DNA from: Mucilaginibacter phenanthrenivorans | GTDB taxonomy: Bacteria; Bacteroidota; Bacteroidia; Sphingobacteriales; Sphingobacteriaceae | Reading direction: 5' to 3' | DNA length: 64,000 bases | NCBI RefSeq assembly: GCF_024721155.1 | Contig: NZ_JAHVAP010000018.1 | Coordinates: forward strand, 62,001-126,000 | Shown here: piece after piece, positions 26,327 to 35,243 of the stretch | Position numbering within the stretch: position 1 is the stretch's first letter | Layout of the letters: each line of letters opens with the position of its first letter | Translations under genes and position numbers: made by a program | The notes under the pieces: generated by a model | What the model was told of the DNA's origin: nothing | What the model saw: only the letters and a program-made list of their open reading frames with translations | The model's database searches: none

Positions 26327-26358
26327 TCAGGGGTGTTCCAAGCACCCCTGATCTTTTT
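26327..26358 (+). other. Hairpin between fecR-like and susC-like genes
   Basis: TCAGGGGTG (26327-26335) and CACCCCTGA (26343-26351) form a 9-bp stem, followed by TTTTT on the plus strand. The operon is read on the minus strand, where it has no U-run. It could stabilise the mRNA or block antisense transcription. Confidence 0.4.
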
Positions 26359-26465
26359 ATTCTGATCACCGGTTGATTTTTACTGTTAAGCGTCTTCTTC
26401 CAGGTTTTTCATTTCGATTAAGTTTAGTTAGTAATTAATTTATTGTTGTTGTGATAAGGTTCAGG

Positions 26466-27596
26466 TTACTTTATTACCAATATTGTATTGCCTTCTATTT
26501 TAAAATGAACCGCATTTGTTAATTCAAGGGTTTTAATAACCTGCGAAACATTTTTATAGCGTGATACGCTACCACTGAAAAGCTGGTTTTTTGCCGTTGT
26601 GTTACGGTATTCCACGTCTAAATTATACCACCGTCCCACTTTCTTCATGATACTTTCCAGGCTTTCATCGTTAAATTCGAAATAGCCGTTTTTCCATGCC
26701 AGGGCATCATCCGTATCAACCGTTTCTACTTTTAAGTTGTAATCGTCAACCAGTGATTGTTGCCCGGGCTTTATAACAATAGTGTTGTGACTGGTAAAAG
26801 CCGAAACCTTTACAGAGCCTTCCACCAATGTCGTCCGGGTGATGCTCTCATCATCATAAGCATAGATGTTAAAGTGCGTTCCCAGAACTTCCACTTCCTG
26901 CCGCCTGGTTTTTACCTTAAACGGAGATTCCGGTTTATGTACCACTTCAAAATAAGCTTCACCATTTAATTCAACCATCCGTTCCTTTTTATCAAATACA
27001 ACTGGATATTTAACGGATGATGCTGCATTGAGCCAAACGTGCGATCCGTCGGGCAGGATTAATTGGTATTGCTCGCCCTTTGCAGTAGTTAGCGTATTAA
27101 ATCCCGTTTTAACAGTGTCATTGCCTGGTGCTGCATTAGCCTTGTAAATAATCTCTCCCGATTTGGTTTTATTGATAGTAACACCTGCATCACTGGCAAG
27201 CTGCCCATTGGAGGCATCACCAAGAATAATTTTTTTTCCGTTTGATAAAATCAGTGTCGCCCTGTTTTTACCCGGCGAAGCATCCTTTTTGACTATCTTG
27301 GCAGTGTCGGCGCGATCCTTTTTATGAAGGAAAAAGTGAGCGCCGAAGGCAGCAAAAATTAATAATGATGCTGCAACTGCTACCCTTTGCCAGTTAAACT
27401 TCGGAACGGGCTGCTGTTTAAGCACCAGGTTACTGCGGATAAGCGCTAAATTTTTGTCGAGCTCGGCATCACTCAACTCATTACTACTGCTTTCAGCTTG
27501 TTTAAGGTACCAACTTTCAAGAATTGCTTTCTCCTCAGGATTTAACTTTCCTTTACCATACTTTTTTAAAAGTGATACTATCTGTTTGTCGGTCAT
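26466..27596 (-). CDS. FecR-family anti-sigma factor
   Basis: 376 residues. The N-terminal cytoplasmic part (1-68) binds the sigma factor. One transmembrane helix follows (VAVAASLLIFAAFGAHFFL, about 72-90). The periplasmic FecR domain covers about 155-260 (ILPDGSHVWLNAASSVKYP, GEAYFEV, VLGTHFNIYAYDDE). The C-terminal DUF4974-type STN-like domain (about 300-376, ESIMKKVGRWYNLDVEY) contacts the transporter. It passes the substrate-bound signal from the SusC protein to the ECF sigma factor. It stands between these two genes, in the usual order sigma-FecR-SusC-SusD. Confidence 0.93.
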   Translation of the reverse strand: MTDKQIVSLLKKYGKGKLNPEEKAILESWYLKQAESSSNELSDAELDKNLALIRSNLVLKQQPVPKFNWQRVAVAASLLIFAAFGAHFFLHKKDRADTAKIVKKDASPGKNRATLILSNGKKIILGDASNGQLASDAGVTINKTKSGEIIYKANAAPGNDTVKTGFNTLTTAKGEQYQLILPDGSHVWLNAASSVKYPVVFDKKERMVELNGEAYFEVVHKPESPFKVKTRRQEVEVLGTHFNIYAYDDESITRTTLVEGSVKVSAFTSHNTIVIKPGQQSLVDDYNLKVETVDTDDALAWKNGYFEFNDESLESIMKKVGRWYNLDVEYRNTTAKNQLFSGSVSRYKNVSQVIKTLELTNAVHFKIEGNTILVIK

Positions 27597-27968
27597 AGTT
27601 AACAGGGATTTCCCTTAAATACGCTATAAGACGGCTAAGTCACCTTAAAGTATTAGAAAAACAGAAAAAAAAATTACAATTTGATAAACAAGAGTTAATA
27701 ATGCCCTTTCCCGGAATTAACAAAGTTGGGGCGCGGATCATTTTTTTCATGATCAATTTGAGACAAATCAAATTCCAACTAATTATTTCGTTGATTATAA
27801 GATATTTACGTTTGGCTTAAAAAACAATAGCGTCCGCTTCTGATACAAATGATGTTCGAAACCGGATAATGAGTTATCAGGTGACAATTAATCGTTCCGA
27901 ATGCGATTTTTTTTCGGTGTTGAGTTTGGATTATAAGAGGGGATGCAGCAGCTATTTGCTGTATAGTT
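27597..27968. other. Long gap between sigma and anti-sigma genes
   Basis: These 372 bases are A+T-rich and hold no convincing gene, hairpin terminator or repeat. The gap is longer than usual between an ECF sigma gene and its FecR gene, so an internal promoter is possible. I could not identify one. Confidence 0.4.
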
Positions 27969-28541
27969 TTAAAAAAACAGCAATAGGGCGGATATGGCAG
28001 CCAGCTTTAATCTTAAAATTTTAACAGCATTATGAACCTGCTGCTTTACAGTTTTATCGGAGATATTAAGCTGCTGACCTATTTGCTTATATGATAACTC
28101 ATCCTGGCGGCTAAGTTCAAATACAACGCGCATTTTTGATGGCAGCGCGGCTATTTCTTTTTCTATAATACTTGCCAGCTGCTTTTCTCTAACTTGCCCG
28201 TCGGTAGTATAACTGCCCTCGGTTATAAAGTCGCGGATAGAGTCGATATACCTGGAGATAACTTTTTGATGGCTAATGAGGTCAAAGATGCGGTTACGTA
28301 CCGAACTGTATAAATAACCCGATAAAGAAGTTTTCAAATTCAGGGTGTCCCTTTTATCCCATAGCGCCAAAAAAACATCCTGGATTACATCATTAGCTTC
28401 TTCCTGGCTATTGAGCATTTGGAAAGCATGCTTATATAAAACTACTTTATAGCGGTCGAAAATTTCTGTATAGGCGAGGGGATTGCCTTCTTTTAAAGTG
28501 GCAGCCAATTCGTGATCAGTGAATTTGCTGAAATCGGTCAT
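27969..28541 (-). CDS. ECF RNA polymerase sigma factor (FecI-like)
   Basis: 190 residues. Sigma region 2 is visible as YKHAFQMLNSQEEANDVIQDVFLALWD. Region 4 is LPSKMRVVFELSRQDELSYKQIGQQLNISDKTVKQQVHNAVKILR, with a clear helix-turn-helix. The spacing matches Bacteroidota ECF factors that serve FecR/SusC systems. It directs RNA polymerase to the SusC/SusD genes downstream when the transporter signals through FecR. Confidence 0.93.
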   Translation of the reverse strand: MTDFSKFTDHELAATLKEGNPLAYTEIFDRYKVVLYKHAFQMLNSQEEANDVIQDVFLALWDKRDTLNLKTSLSGYLYSSVRNRIFDLISHQKVISRYIDSIRDFITEGSYTTDGQVREKQLASIIEKEIAALPSKMRVVFELSRQDELSYKQIGQQLNISDKTVKQQVHNAVKILRLKLAAISALLLFF

Positions 28542-28755
28542 TTAGGCCTAAGTTATTATATGCTTTTTATAAGACGAACAATAATAGCGTATTTTTCCAT
28601 AAGCCGCAAATCTGCCGGGATGTCAAATCCAATCCATTTGTAATAATTTGGATAATTTAGTACAGGTAATGCTTGTAAAAAAATGAGTTTTAATTTCAAA
28701 TAGATCCGCATTTGGGGCCCGGACGCAGGGATTAAGGTAATGCCTCCTGCAGCGC

Positions 28756-28984
28756 GGGGCAGTAGATAAAATGAGAACCTGAAGGTTTTTTGCGCCTGCT
28801 GCCGCTTCATGCGTCCCGCTGACGTTAATAAATGAACCGGCGGGGTAAAGCGGGCTACCAGTCAGCGGGTCACGAGAACTCCACCTCTTTAGGCCGGCGC
28901 GGCATTCTCGCGCCAGGCGGGGGGGCAAGCAGAATGCTTGTTATATTTTAGGTCGAAGTTGCTAAACTTCGACCAGTGAGGAGG
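28756..28984. repeat. Repeat family D copy 2 with an embedded family B unit
   Basis: The left end GGGGCAGTAGATAAAATG and the right hairpin (28951-28974) mark a D element. A 44-base family B unit (28871-28914) sits inside it. The whole gap 28542-28998 has no gene. Confidence 0.7.
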
Positions 28985-28998
28985 GTGCTCCCGATATA

Positions 28999-30552
28999 CT
29001 ATTTCTTGCTTTTATTAACGATTTTATAAATATCCAGTCTTCTGTCTTTGAGGTTTCTAACCGCACCGAAGTTATGAAGCTCCTTTAATAAATCCACATC
29101 AACATCGGCAATCAGTGTTGTTTCAGTATTAGGTGTAGCCTCTGCTTTGATGCCATTAGTGGGGAATGAAAAATCAGAAGGCGTAAAAACGGCAGACTGC
29201 GCATATTGTATATCCATGTTATGGACTTTAGGCAAGTTCCCTACACTGCCGGCTATAGCTACATAACACTCGTTTTCAATAGCCCTGGCCTGGGCGCAGC
29301 TCCTAACCCGGGTATAGCCGTTTTGGGTGTCTGTCATAAAAGGGACAAACAGAATTTGCATACCTTGTTCTGCCAAAAGGCGGGGCAGTTCCGGGAATTC
29401 CACATCGTAACAAATCAATATGCCTATTTTACCGCAATCCGTGTCATAAGTAGCAATTTGATCTCCGCCAACCATTCCCCATGCACTTTGTTCAGCCGGC
29501 GTTAGGTGAATTTTGCGGTACATTTCGTATGAACCGTCCCTGCGGCAAAGATACCCCACATTTTGCAGCACTCCGTTGTCCAGGTAGGGCATACTGCCCG
29601 TTATGATATTAATGTTGTAACTAATGGCATACTCAATAAATTTGTCACGCAACGGAATAGTGAAATTGGCTATTTCGCGCATTGCCCCGGCTCCGCTTAA
29701 GTGATTATAGGCTGTCATCAACGGCGCGTTAAACAGTTCCGGAAATAAGACAAAATCACTTTGATAGTCGCTGATCACGTCAACAAAAAATTCGATTTGT
29801 TCGCACAACGACTCCATGTTCTCGAATGGCCGCATTTGCCATTGTACTAACCCTAACCGGATAATAGATTTTTTAGAGTTGATATGTGCAGCTTCCTCGT
29901 TGTAATAAATGTTATTCCACTCTAATAACGACGCATATTCCAACGACTGCGTATCTCCCGGCAAATAGCCTTTTAAGATCTTTCGTACGTGAAAATCATT
30001 AGCTAATTGAAATGATAGCGTAGGATCGTAGATTTCCTTACCTTTTACCTTTTCCAGGTAGGCTTTAGGCGTAAGCTTATCCGCATAATCCTTGTATTTA
30101 GGGATCCGTCCCCCTGCAATTATCGCCCGCAAGTTATGCCGTTCACAAATTTCCTTCCGCGCATCATATAATCTTCTTCCTATACGCATCCCCCGGTACT
30201 CGGGATGTACGAAAAAATCAATGCCGTATAGCACATCTCCGTCTTCATCATGTGTTGAAAAGGTATAGTTACCGGTTATTTGCGCGTAGGTATGGTTGTC
30301 ACCAAATTTGTCATAATCAACTATCAGCGAAAGGGCGCAGCCGGCAATTGCACCGTTAACTAAAATACAGATCTGGCCTTCAGGAAATATATTAACAAGT
30401 TGTGTAATATGTGTTTCGCCCCAATAAGATGCGCCTTCCCATTCTGAATAGGCTTCTATCATTGAAGCCTTTAAACCCAAATAATCGTCCTTGGTGAGGG
30501 TTCGCAGTTCTATTTTAAGTTCTTCGTTCTTAATTTCTTTTTCCATTTTCAT
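28999..30552 (-). CDS. Bifunctional GNAT acetyltransferase / nitrilase-type carbon-nitrogen hydrolase
   Basis: 517 residues from the methionine of MKMEKEIK; an earlier start adds 8 residues. Residues about 10-210 are a GNAT domain with the acetyl-CoA loop around VHPEYRGMRIGRRLYDAR. Residues about 235-510 are a nitrilase-superfamily domain with the full triad: glutamate in LFPELF, lysine in YRKIHLTPAE and cysteine in ILICYDVEFPEL. This two-domain architecture is known in bacteria, but its substrate is unproven; amide hydrolysis and N-acetylation of a related amine would be coherent. It is a single gene flanked by repeats and by a cold-shock gene. Confidence 0.88.
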   Translation of the reverse strand: MKMEKEIKNEELKIELRTLTKDDYLGLKASMIEAYSEWEGASYWGETHITQLVNIFPEGQICILVNGAIAGCALSLIVDYDKFGDNHTYAQITGNYTFSTHDEDGDVLYGIDFFVHPEYRGMRIGRRLYDARKEICERHNLRAIIAGGRIPKYKDYADKLTPKAYLEKVKGKEIYDPTLSFQLANDFHVRKILKGYLPGDTQSLEYASLLEWNNIYYNEEAAHINSKKSIIRLGLVQWQMRPFENMESLCEQIEFFVDVISDYQSDFVLFPELFNAPLMTAYNHLSGAGAMREIANFTIPLRDKFIEYAISYNINIITGSMPYLDNGVLQNVGYLCRRDGSYEMYRKIHLTPAEQSAWGMVGGDQIATYDTDCGKIGILICYDVEFPELPRLLAEQGMQILFVPFMTDTQNGYTRVRSCAQARAIENECYVAIAGSVGNLPKVHNMDIQYAQSAVFTPSDFSFPTNGIKAEATPNTETTLIADVDVDLLKELHNFGAVRNLKDRRLDIYKIVNKSKK

Positions 30553-30603
30553 GATCAGTCCCTTCTGCAAACACAAATGTAAATGCAGATTAGGATTTAA
30601 AGT

Positions 30604-30637
30604 AAAAAAAAAGCATCCTCCCGGTAAAGGAGGATGC
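30604..30637 (-). terminator. Terminator of the cold-shock gene
   Basis: GCATCCTCC (30613-30621) and GGAGGATGC (30629-30637) form a 9-bp stem. Read on the minus strand it ends in a run of nine U. Confidence 0.9.
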
Positions 30638-30658
30638 CCACAATAATTTTTATAGGTA

Positions 30659-30850
30659 TTAAGCTATTTGTACATTTACTGCGTTAGGTCCTTTACGGCC
30701 CTCTTCAACATCAAAGCTAACAACACTGTTCTCGCGAACGTTGTCAATCAGGCCGCTGGAGTGAACAAAAATCTCGCTTCCACCATTGCTAGGTGTAATA
30801 AATCCGAAGCCTTTTGTCTCATTAAAAAATTTTACTGTTCCTTGTTGCAT
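30659..30850 (-). CDS. CspA-family cold-shock protein
   Basis: 63 residues from the methionine in MQQGTVKFFNETKGFGFI. The earlier start would add eight residues not seen in the family. The RNA-binding motifs KGFGFI and EIFVHSS (RNP1 and RNP2) are present, and the length is right for a single OB-fold cold-shock domain. It binds single-stranded nucleic acid and melts RNA structure. It is monocistronic with its own strong terminator. Confidence 0.93.
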   Translation of the reverse strand: MQQGTVKFFNETKGFGFITPSNGGSEIFVHSSGLIDNVRENSVVSFDVEEGRKGPNAVNVQIA

Positions 30851-30959
30851 TATATTATATATTAATAAGTCCACAAGGTACGCATAAAACAGGAGATATT
30901 TTCTTTTTGGTAAAAATATTTAATGGATATTTAATCCCTCAGCTGCTGAAAGGGCTTTA

Positions 30960-31148
30960 CCCCAGCTACCGCAAGCGGTTTTTTCGCTGCCGCAAGTGTG
31001 TCGTATGTGGCCCACTGCTAGGTAAACATGCGATAAATAATAAAAAGATAGGTTACCCTAAATTCCCGATAACTTTCTATTGGCTACCGAAACGCGGGCT
31101 ACAAGGCAGGATCCTTGCGGCAGCGCGAAATTCTTGCTGGAGCTGGGG
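30960..31148. repeat. Repeat family C, complete copy 1
   Basis: Left end CCCCAGCTACCGCAAGCGG and right end CTTGCTGGAGCTGGGG are imperfect inverted repeats. Internal inverted words (CGCTGCCGCAAG and CTTGCGGCAGCG) and the core GCGATAAATAATAAAA-GATAGGTTACCC recur in copies at 34554-34722 and 35086-35243. The element looks like a MITE-like miniature element. Confidence 0.75.
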
Positions 31149-31157
31149 TATTAATAA

Positions 31158-31631
31158 TTAAGCTGTGTGGTCTTCGACCTTGGGAGATGTGACTTTAGGC
31201 TTGTTAATTTGTGATCCAAAGTAAAACCCTAAAATAGTGGTAAGAGCATTGGCTAATATCTCAGGAACTTTAATTTCCTGATTAGTTTTTTCATACAATT
31301 TCATGAAAATATAACCGCAAATTGTAATTGTTATTAAAATTGCAATGATAGCTGGAATATAATCTGAACTCAGGAAACCCTTGTCTTTTTGGGGTTTTCT
31401 ATTATTATTAATCCATATTGCAAGCTCATCCATGCTCAAAAACGTTTTTTTAATGGTTTTATCAAACCCTACAAAAACATAGTTTTCTCCTATTAATTGC
31501 TCGCTTTTGATAACTTCAATTACTATCAATTCTCCACCAAGAAAATTAGGTATTCTTCTTAAAATCGAAAATTCTCTACCGTTATTTTGTCTACTCTTAA
31601 CGGATTCGATTATTTGTTCATTTGTTGCCAT
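31158..31631 (-). CDS. Small orphan membrane protein
   Basis: 157 residues, A+T-rich compared with the flanks. The N-terminal 85 residues look soluble (ELIVIEVIKSEQLIGENYVFVGF, a beta-rich run). Two hydrophobic helices follow, at about 92-112 (IPAIIAILITITICGYIFM) and 124-140 (ILANALTTILGFYFG). I recognise no family. It lies just beside a family C repeat and 300 bases from another A+T-rich orphan. The layout, soluble sensor-like part plus paired helices, would fit a small membrane effector, but that is speculation. Confidence 0.6.
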   Translation of the reverse strand: MATNEQIIESVKSRQNNGREFSILRRIPNFLGGELIVIEVIKSEQLIGENYVFVGFDKTIKKTFLSMDELAIWINNNRKPQKDKGFLSSDYIPAIIAILITITICGYIFMKLYEKTNQEIKVPEILANALTTILGFYFGSQINKPKVTSPKVEDHTA

Positions 31632-31849
31632 TGATGATTTTAGTTCAGGATATAGAATAAATATTTATAAGACTCTAATTTATAGATATTTATTATTTTT
31701 GCAAATATTTATAAAGATATTAATCTCAATAAATTTGGTATGTTAGTTATCAAAGCCGCCTGCCCCTGCGGCAGCGAAAAAAGTCGGTCTTGGTTATGGA
31801 GGTGTTGAATAATAACAGTTGAGAAGGGAATTAAGGAGACCGATTCACT

Positions 31850-31917
31850 GGCTACCTAAACGCGGGCCACAAGGCAGGAGCCTTGCGGCAGCGGAAAACG
31901 CTTGCGGTAGCTGGGGG
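31850..31917. repeat. Repeat family C, right half only
   Basis: GGCTACCTAAACGCGGGCC through CGGTAGCTGGGG matches the right half of the complete C elements. The region 31632-31924 is otherwise without a gene. Confidence 0.7.
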
Positions 31918-31924
31918 AAATACA

Positions 31925-33379
31925 TTAAACAATTGCTTTTTTTGCAATTTCAATTACCAATCCTACACCGACTTCTTGAGCTCTTAGCAATAACCATTTT
32001 CCGAACTTTTTGATCGCTAAAATAGTCGTGTCTTTGTTTTCTGAACTGTTTTGAACGATAGCTTCACTGATTATATCCAACTCGTTTTGTCTTTTGTCTA
32101 TGTCAGGCATCTCCGCTACATAGTTTCTCAGATTTTCCAGCTCAATTCCCAATAAATGGTGATCAATTTTATTAATAACGGTTGGAGTTGAGTTACCCGT
32201 TACATTTAATTGATTATTTTGTACTTGGGCATTCCCATCAAAAACCTGAACGACGCCGTTTCCCACGGTTATTTTATGAATAGTTTTTCCCTGTTTCATT
32301 TTATTTTTATCAATTATTTCTGAGATTCTTTTTCTAACATTCGGCCTTACATTTAATGATATAAAAGCCTCTTCAATTTTAAAAAGCAGTTCGCTGGTAA
32401 ATCCTGAATATATTTTATTTTCAACTTCCAGCACCAATTCAAGGAAGTCAGATTTAGTATTAGCCTCTATATATTTTTTTATACTAGTTAAGAAACGGCT
32501 CGATCGCAAAAGATATTCTTGTAACAATTCCAGTCTTTCATTCGAGTCCAAGTCATCTTTTAGGAATCTTAGTTTTTTACTAGCAACTAATGATAAAATG
32601 TATTTCAATGTTTCTTTCTGCGCGTTTAATCTCAATAAGGAAACTTTAAAATTTCGTAACTGGTAAAATGAGATATTTTGCCTGGTTTCCGTTAAAGGAT
32701 ATTCGTGAGGTATACCTTTATTGTTGAAAAAGTACGTATCAATATTTAGATTATAAAGTTGAAATTGTCTAAATGAAATATCAAATTTATTTTTATTATC
32801 GCGATGAACGACCAAAGTATTATCTAATTGTAGCTCATTGGGCGATGTATGAATACAAATAAACGGATCACGAACTTTTATTCCGATTTTATCAAAAACA
32901 GCAGTTCTATTTGTTATTGAAGTGCACCTTAGATAGGCACTTGAAAGGTGCGATTTAAGTTCGTATAATTTGCATTCTGTATTTAGCCCCGTCCCAATCG
33001 ATATTTTATATTGAAATAAATTTTCCAGCAATTTAAATGGATGTATCCTTATGTTTTTTTGATTTCCAACACGGTACGTATTGAATCCTATTTCGAGTTT
33101 TGCGCAAGCAAATCCGTCAAAATAAAATCTTTTATAAGCAATTTTAAAACGGATACTATTAATTACCTGAACTTCGTTCGAGTGGAAAATGTGCTTTGCA
33201 TTACAAATAATTCCTTCATTAATACCAGGAATTCCTCCTAATTTTCTTCTTTGAACTGGCCCCATAAATCGCACGAAATTATCTAAATCCGGTATTGGCC
33301 AATTCGGTAGACTTAAGCGATCAGATTCCGCATAAAATCGTCTAATGTCTATTATAGGAAACTGTACAACTATATGCAT
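31925..33379 (-). CDS. Orphan 484-residue protein, A+T-rich
   Basis: No family is recognised. Residues 1-220 look like a mixed alpha/beta domain, and 230-360 are rich in long helices (ELLQEYLLRSSRFLTSIKKY). About 365-395 is a polar beta-like stretch with repeated asparagine and glycine (VGNGVVQVFDGNAQVQNNQ). The last 90 residues are helical and end in WLLLRAQEVGVGLVIEIAKK. That type of N/G-rich linker and C-terminal helix pair is seen in some bacterial defence and toxin-like proteins, but I cannot tie it to a named domain. Base composition is clearly lower in G+C than the core genes, suggesting acquisition. A tRNA-like sequence lies just upstream of its start. Confidence 0.6.
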   Translation of the reverse strand: MHIVVQFPIIDIRRFYAESDRLSLPNWPIPDLDNFVRFMGPVQRRKLGGIPGINEGIICNAKHIFHSNEVQVINSIRFKIAYKRFYFDGFACAKLEIGFNTYRVGNQKNIRIHPFKLLENLFQYKISIGTGLNTECKLYELKSHLSSAYLRCTSITNRTAVFDKIGIKVRDPFICIHTSPNELQLDNTLVVHRDNKNKFDISFRQFQLYNLNIDTYFFNNKGIPHEYPLTETRQNISFYQLRNFKVSLLRLNAQKETLKYILSLVASKKLRFLKDDLDSNERLELLQEYLLRSSRFLTSIKKYIEANTKSDFLELVLEVENKIYSGFTSELLFKIEEAFISLNVRPNVRKRISEIIDKNKMKQGKTIHKITVGNGVVQVFDGNAQVQNNQLNVTGNSTPTVINKIDHHLLGIELENLRNYVAEMPDIDKRQNELDIISEAIVQNSSENKDTTILAIKKFGKWLLLRAQEVGVGLVIEIAKKAIV

Positions 33380-33433
33380 AAAAAAACTCCCTCATCACGA
33401 AGCTGAAGGAGTTCGGACATCGCCTATACTTAG

Positions 33434-33505
33434 GCCCACATCACGGAATCAAACCGCGTACACCAAGACTGTCAATCTTGTACTCTATCAATGAGCTAAT
33501 GCTTT
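33434..33505 (-). tRNA. Degenerate tRNA-like cloverleaf, anticodon GAC (Val-like), probably a pseudo-tRNA
   Basis: Read on the minus strand, the order is TAGCTC...GAGT (D arm), a perfect 5-bp anticodon stem CAAGA/TCTTG with the 7-base loop TTGACAG, and a T arm CGCGG-TTTGATT-CCGTG with all five pairs. Box A and box B words (TTAGCTCA and GGTTTGATTCC) are therefore present. The D loop lacks the GG pair, and only the inner four acceptor pairs form. No CCA is encoded. It could be a decayed tRNA, a phage-type tRNA, or the tRNA end used as an integration site. Confidence 0.5.
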
Positions 33506-33653
33506 AAACGTCTCAAACAACCCCAATTCAGTCCTTTGCTTCATGGGATATCTAAAGATAGAAAATAATACGCAAATGGAATGCAAATAATATACTGAAT
33601 CACTCTATCAACATCCGACAGTTAAAGCATTTTGCTTTGGCACTCAGCGGTGT

Positions 33654-33940
33654 CACGAGAACTCCACCTCTTTAGGCCGACGTGGCATTCTCGCGCCAAG
33701 TGGGGTCACGAGAACTCCACCTCTTTAGGCCGGCGCGGCATTCTCGCGCCAAGGGGGGGACTGGATGATGGTTAGTAAAGCTGGCTACCTGTCAGCGGGG
33801 CACGAGAACTCCACCTCTTTGGGCCGGCGTGGCATTCTCGCGCCAGAGGAGGGGGACTGGATGATGGTTAGTAAAGCGGGCTACCTAAACGCGTGTCACG
33901 AGAACTCCACCTCTTTAGGCCGGCGCGGCATACTCGCGCC
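33654..33940. repeat. Array of four family B repeats
   Basis: Four units of 44 bases (33654-33697, 33707-33750, 33801-33844, 33897-33940), each running from CACGAGAACTCCACCTC to TTCTCGCGCC (one has TACTCGCGCC). Each has partly inverted ends (CACGAGAA and TTCTCGCG). Spacers are 9, 50 and 52 bases, and the two long ones are related to each other. A single unit lies at 28871. The gap 33380-34053 holds only this array and the tRNA-like sequence. Confidence 0.8.
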
Positions 33941-34053
33941 GGGTTGGGCGCATGAACCGCTAAAAAAATAGTATAATTCTAATTGCTTGAATTACAACTT
34001 ATTTATAAATTTATGTCACCTAAAGGAGCCTTTTTTATTTTAAACTCAATCAC

Positions 34054-34533
34054 ATGAAGCGACTATTCTTATTGCCAGTGCTTTTATTATTTTTTTTTCT
34101 AAGAACAAATGCTCAAAACAGCAGGTGGATGTATTTATCATCTGATAAGGATGAAACCTTAATGATTGATACAGCGAAAAATGACATCAAACAATTTAAG
34201 ACTTATGAAGGCCATAATAATGTCGTGTTAATTTGGATTAAGGGTTTAAAAAATAAGGTAGATAAGGAGGGTTCATCCATAGAATCTAGTCTAATGCATA
34301 TTGCAATTGATACTACAACCAGTGAGCTTGGAAGTAAATCTATAACCTTATATCGCGGGGATAGCGTAGTTCAATCACAAAACTATAGTATAATAACGTG
34401 GCAAGATGTGTTACCGGGTTCGAATGGTGAGGTTTTCGTTGAGTATTGTAGAGCCTTAAATAGACATGACTTGATGCTTAAATACATTTTAGCTGCAGGC
34501 CTGCATGACATTGAAGCCCCAAAAAAGAATTAA
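34054..34533 (+). CDS. Secreted protein of unknown function, weakly like surface-adhesin E domains
   Basis: 159 residues with a clear signal peptide (LFLLPVLLLFFFLRTNAQ). The mature part begins NSRWMYLSSDKDETLMIDTAKNDI and continues VVLIWIKGLKN. That pattern of a tryptophan strand, a short diphosphate-like loop and a second strand is reminiscent of small periplasmic surface-adhesin/E-type domains; I rate the likeness as weak. It is A+T-rich and isolated between a family B array and a family C repeat, with no obvious partner. Confidence 0.6.
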   Translation: MKRLFLLPVLLLFFFLRTNAQNSRWMYLSSDKDETLMIDTAKNDIKQFKTYEGHNNVVLIWIKGLKNKVDKEGSSIESSLMHIAIDTTTSELGSKSITLYRGDSVVQSQNYSIITWQDVLPGSNGEVFVEYCRALNRHDLMLKYILAAGLHDIEAPKKN

Positions 34534-34553
34534 AATTGAGACATTTCCAAATT

Positions 34554-34722
34554 CCCTAGTTACGGCAAGCGGTTTTTTCGCTGCCGCAAGCGTGTCGCTT
34601 GTGGCCCACTGCTTGGTAAACATGCGATAAATAATAAAAGATAGGTTACCCTAAATTCCCGTTACCTTTCTATTTGGCTACCCAAACGCGGGCCACAAGC
34701 GACACGCTTGCGGCAGCGGGGG
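34554..34722. repeat. Repeat family C, copy 3
   Basis: Nearly full-length element with the core GCGATAAATAATAAAAGATA and inverted CTGCCGCAAGCG / CGCTTGCGGCAG ends. Its right end runs into the following reading frame. Confidence 0.75.
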
Positions 34723-35066
34723 CAGTCATCTATAAAAAGATTTTGGAAGGACGAATAGTGGAACAGCAATTGAGGACTCTTAAATTGAGGGCTGACAGTT
34801 TAGAAGATGTCAGAGCAGCTCAAAAAGAATCGCTTTCACAGTTAATTCAAGCGGAAGCAGAGCATCTTAATTCTATTACTTTTAAAAGAAATGTGCCTGA
34901 AAACATTGAGCGAATTAAGAATTCTATTGAACTGTTTGCGTCTCTATTAGACAAAGGGGCTGAAGTTCATCCCGCAATTGGAGCACCAGAGAACGTGTCT
35001 AACTTATATCCCAATTTAAAGGCCCTGCCAACTGTTGAATCGAAAATAAAACAAATCAATCAGTAA
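34674..35066 (+). pseudogene. Orphan gene whose 5' end is repeat DNA, likely truncated
   Basis: The open frame is 130 residues, but its first 16 or so codons lie in the right end of a family C repeat. The unique protein starts near VIYKKILEGRIVEQQ. That part is a charged, mostly helical region (RTLKLRADSLEDVRAAQKESL) probably forming a coiled coil, ending KIKQINQ. The natural 5' end has probably been lost to the element, so it may be a fragment. No family is recognised. Confidence 0.5.
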
Positions 35067-35085
35067 AGAATTCTTTTCTCCTCCA

Positions 35086-35243
35086 CTGTTGCAAGCGCGT
35101 CGCTTGTGGTCCACTGCGGTGAATATGCGATAAATAATAAAAGATAGGTTACCCTAAATTTCCGTTACCTTTCTATTGGCTACCTAAACGCGGGCCACAA
35201 GGCAGGAGCCTTGCGGCAGCGCAACCGCTTGCGGGAGCTGGGG
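35086..35243. repeat. Repeat family C, copy 4
   Basis: Core GATAGGTTACCCTAAATTTC and right end CGCTTGCGGGAGCTGGGG match the other C elements. It abuts family D copy 3. Confidence 0.7.

Noticed and set aside
33654..33940. CRISPR array
   Set aside because: The repeats are 44 bases but the spacers are 9, 50 and 52 bases, the long ones are related to each other, and no cas gene is in the window.
33765..33971. 68-codon frame within the B-repeat array
   Set aside because: It only translates the repeated units and spacers.
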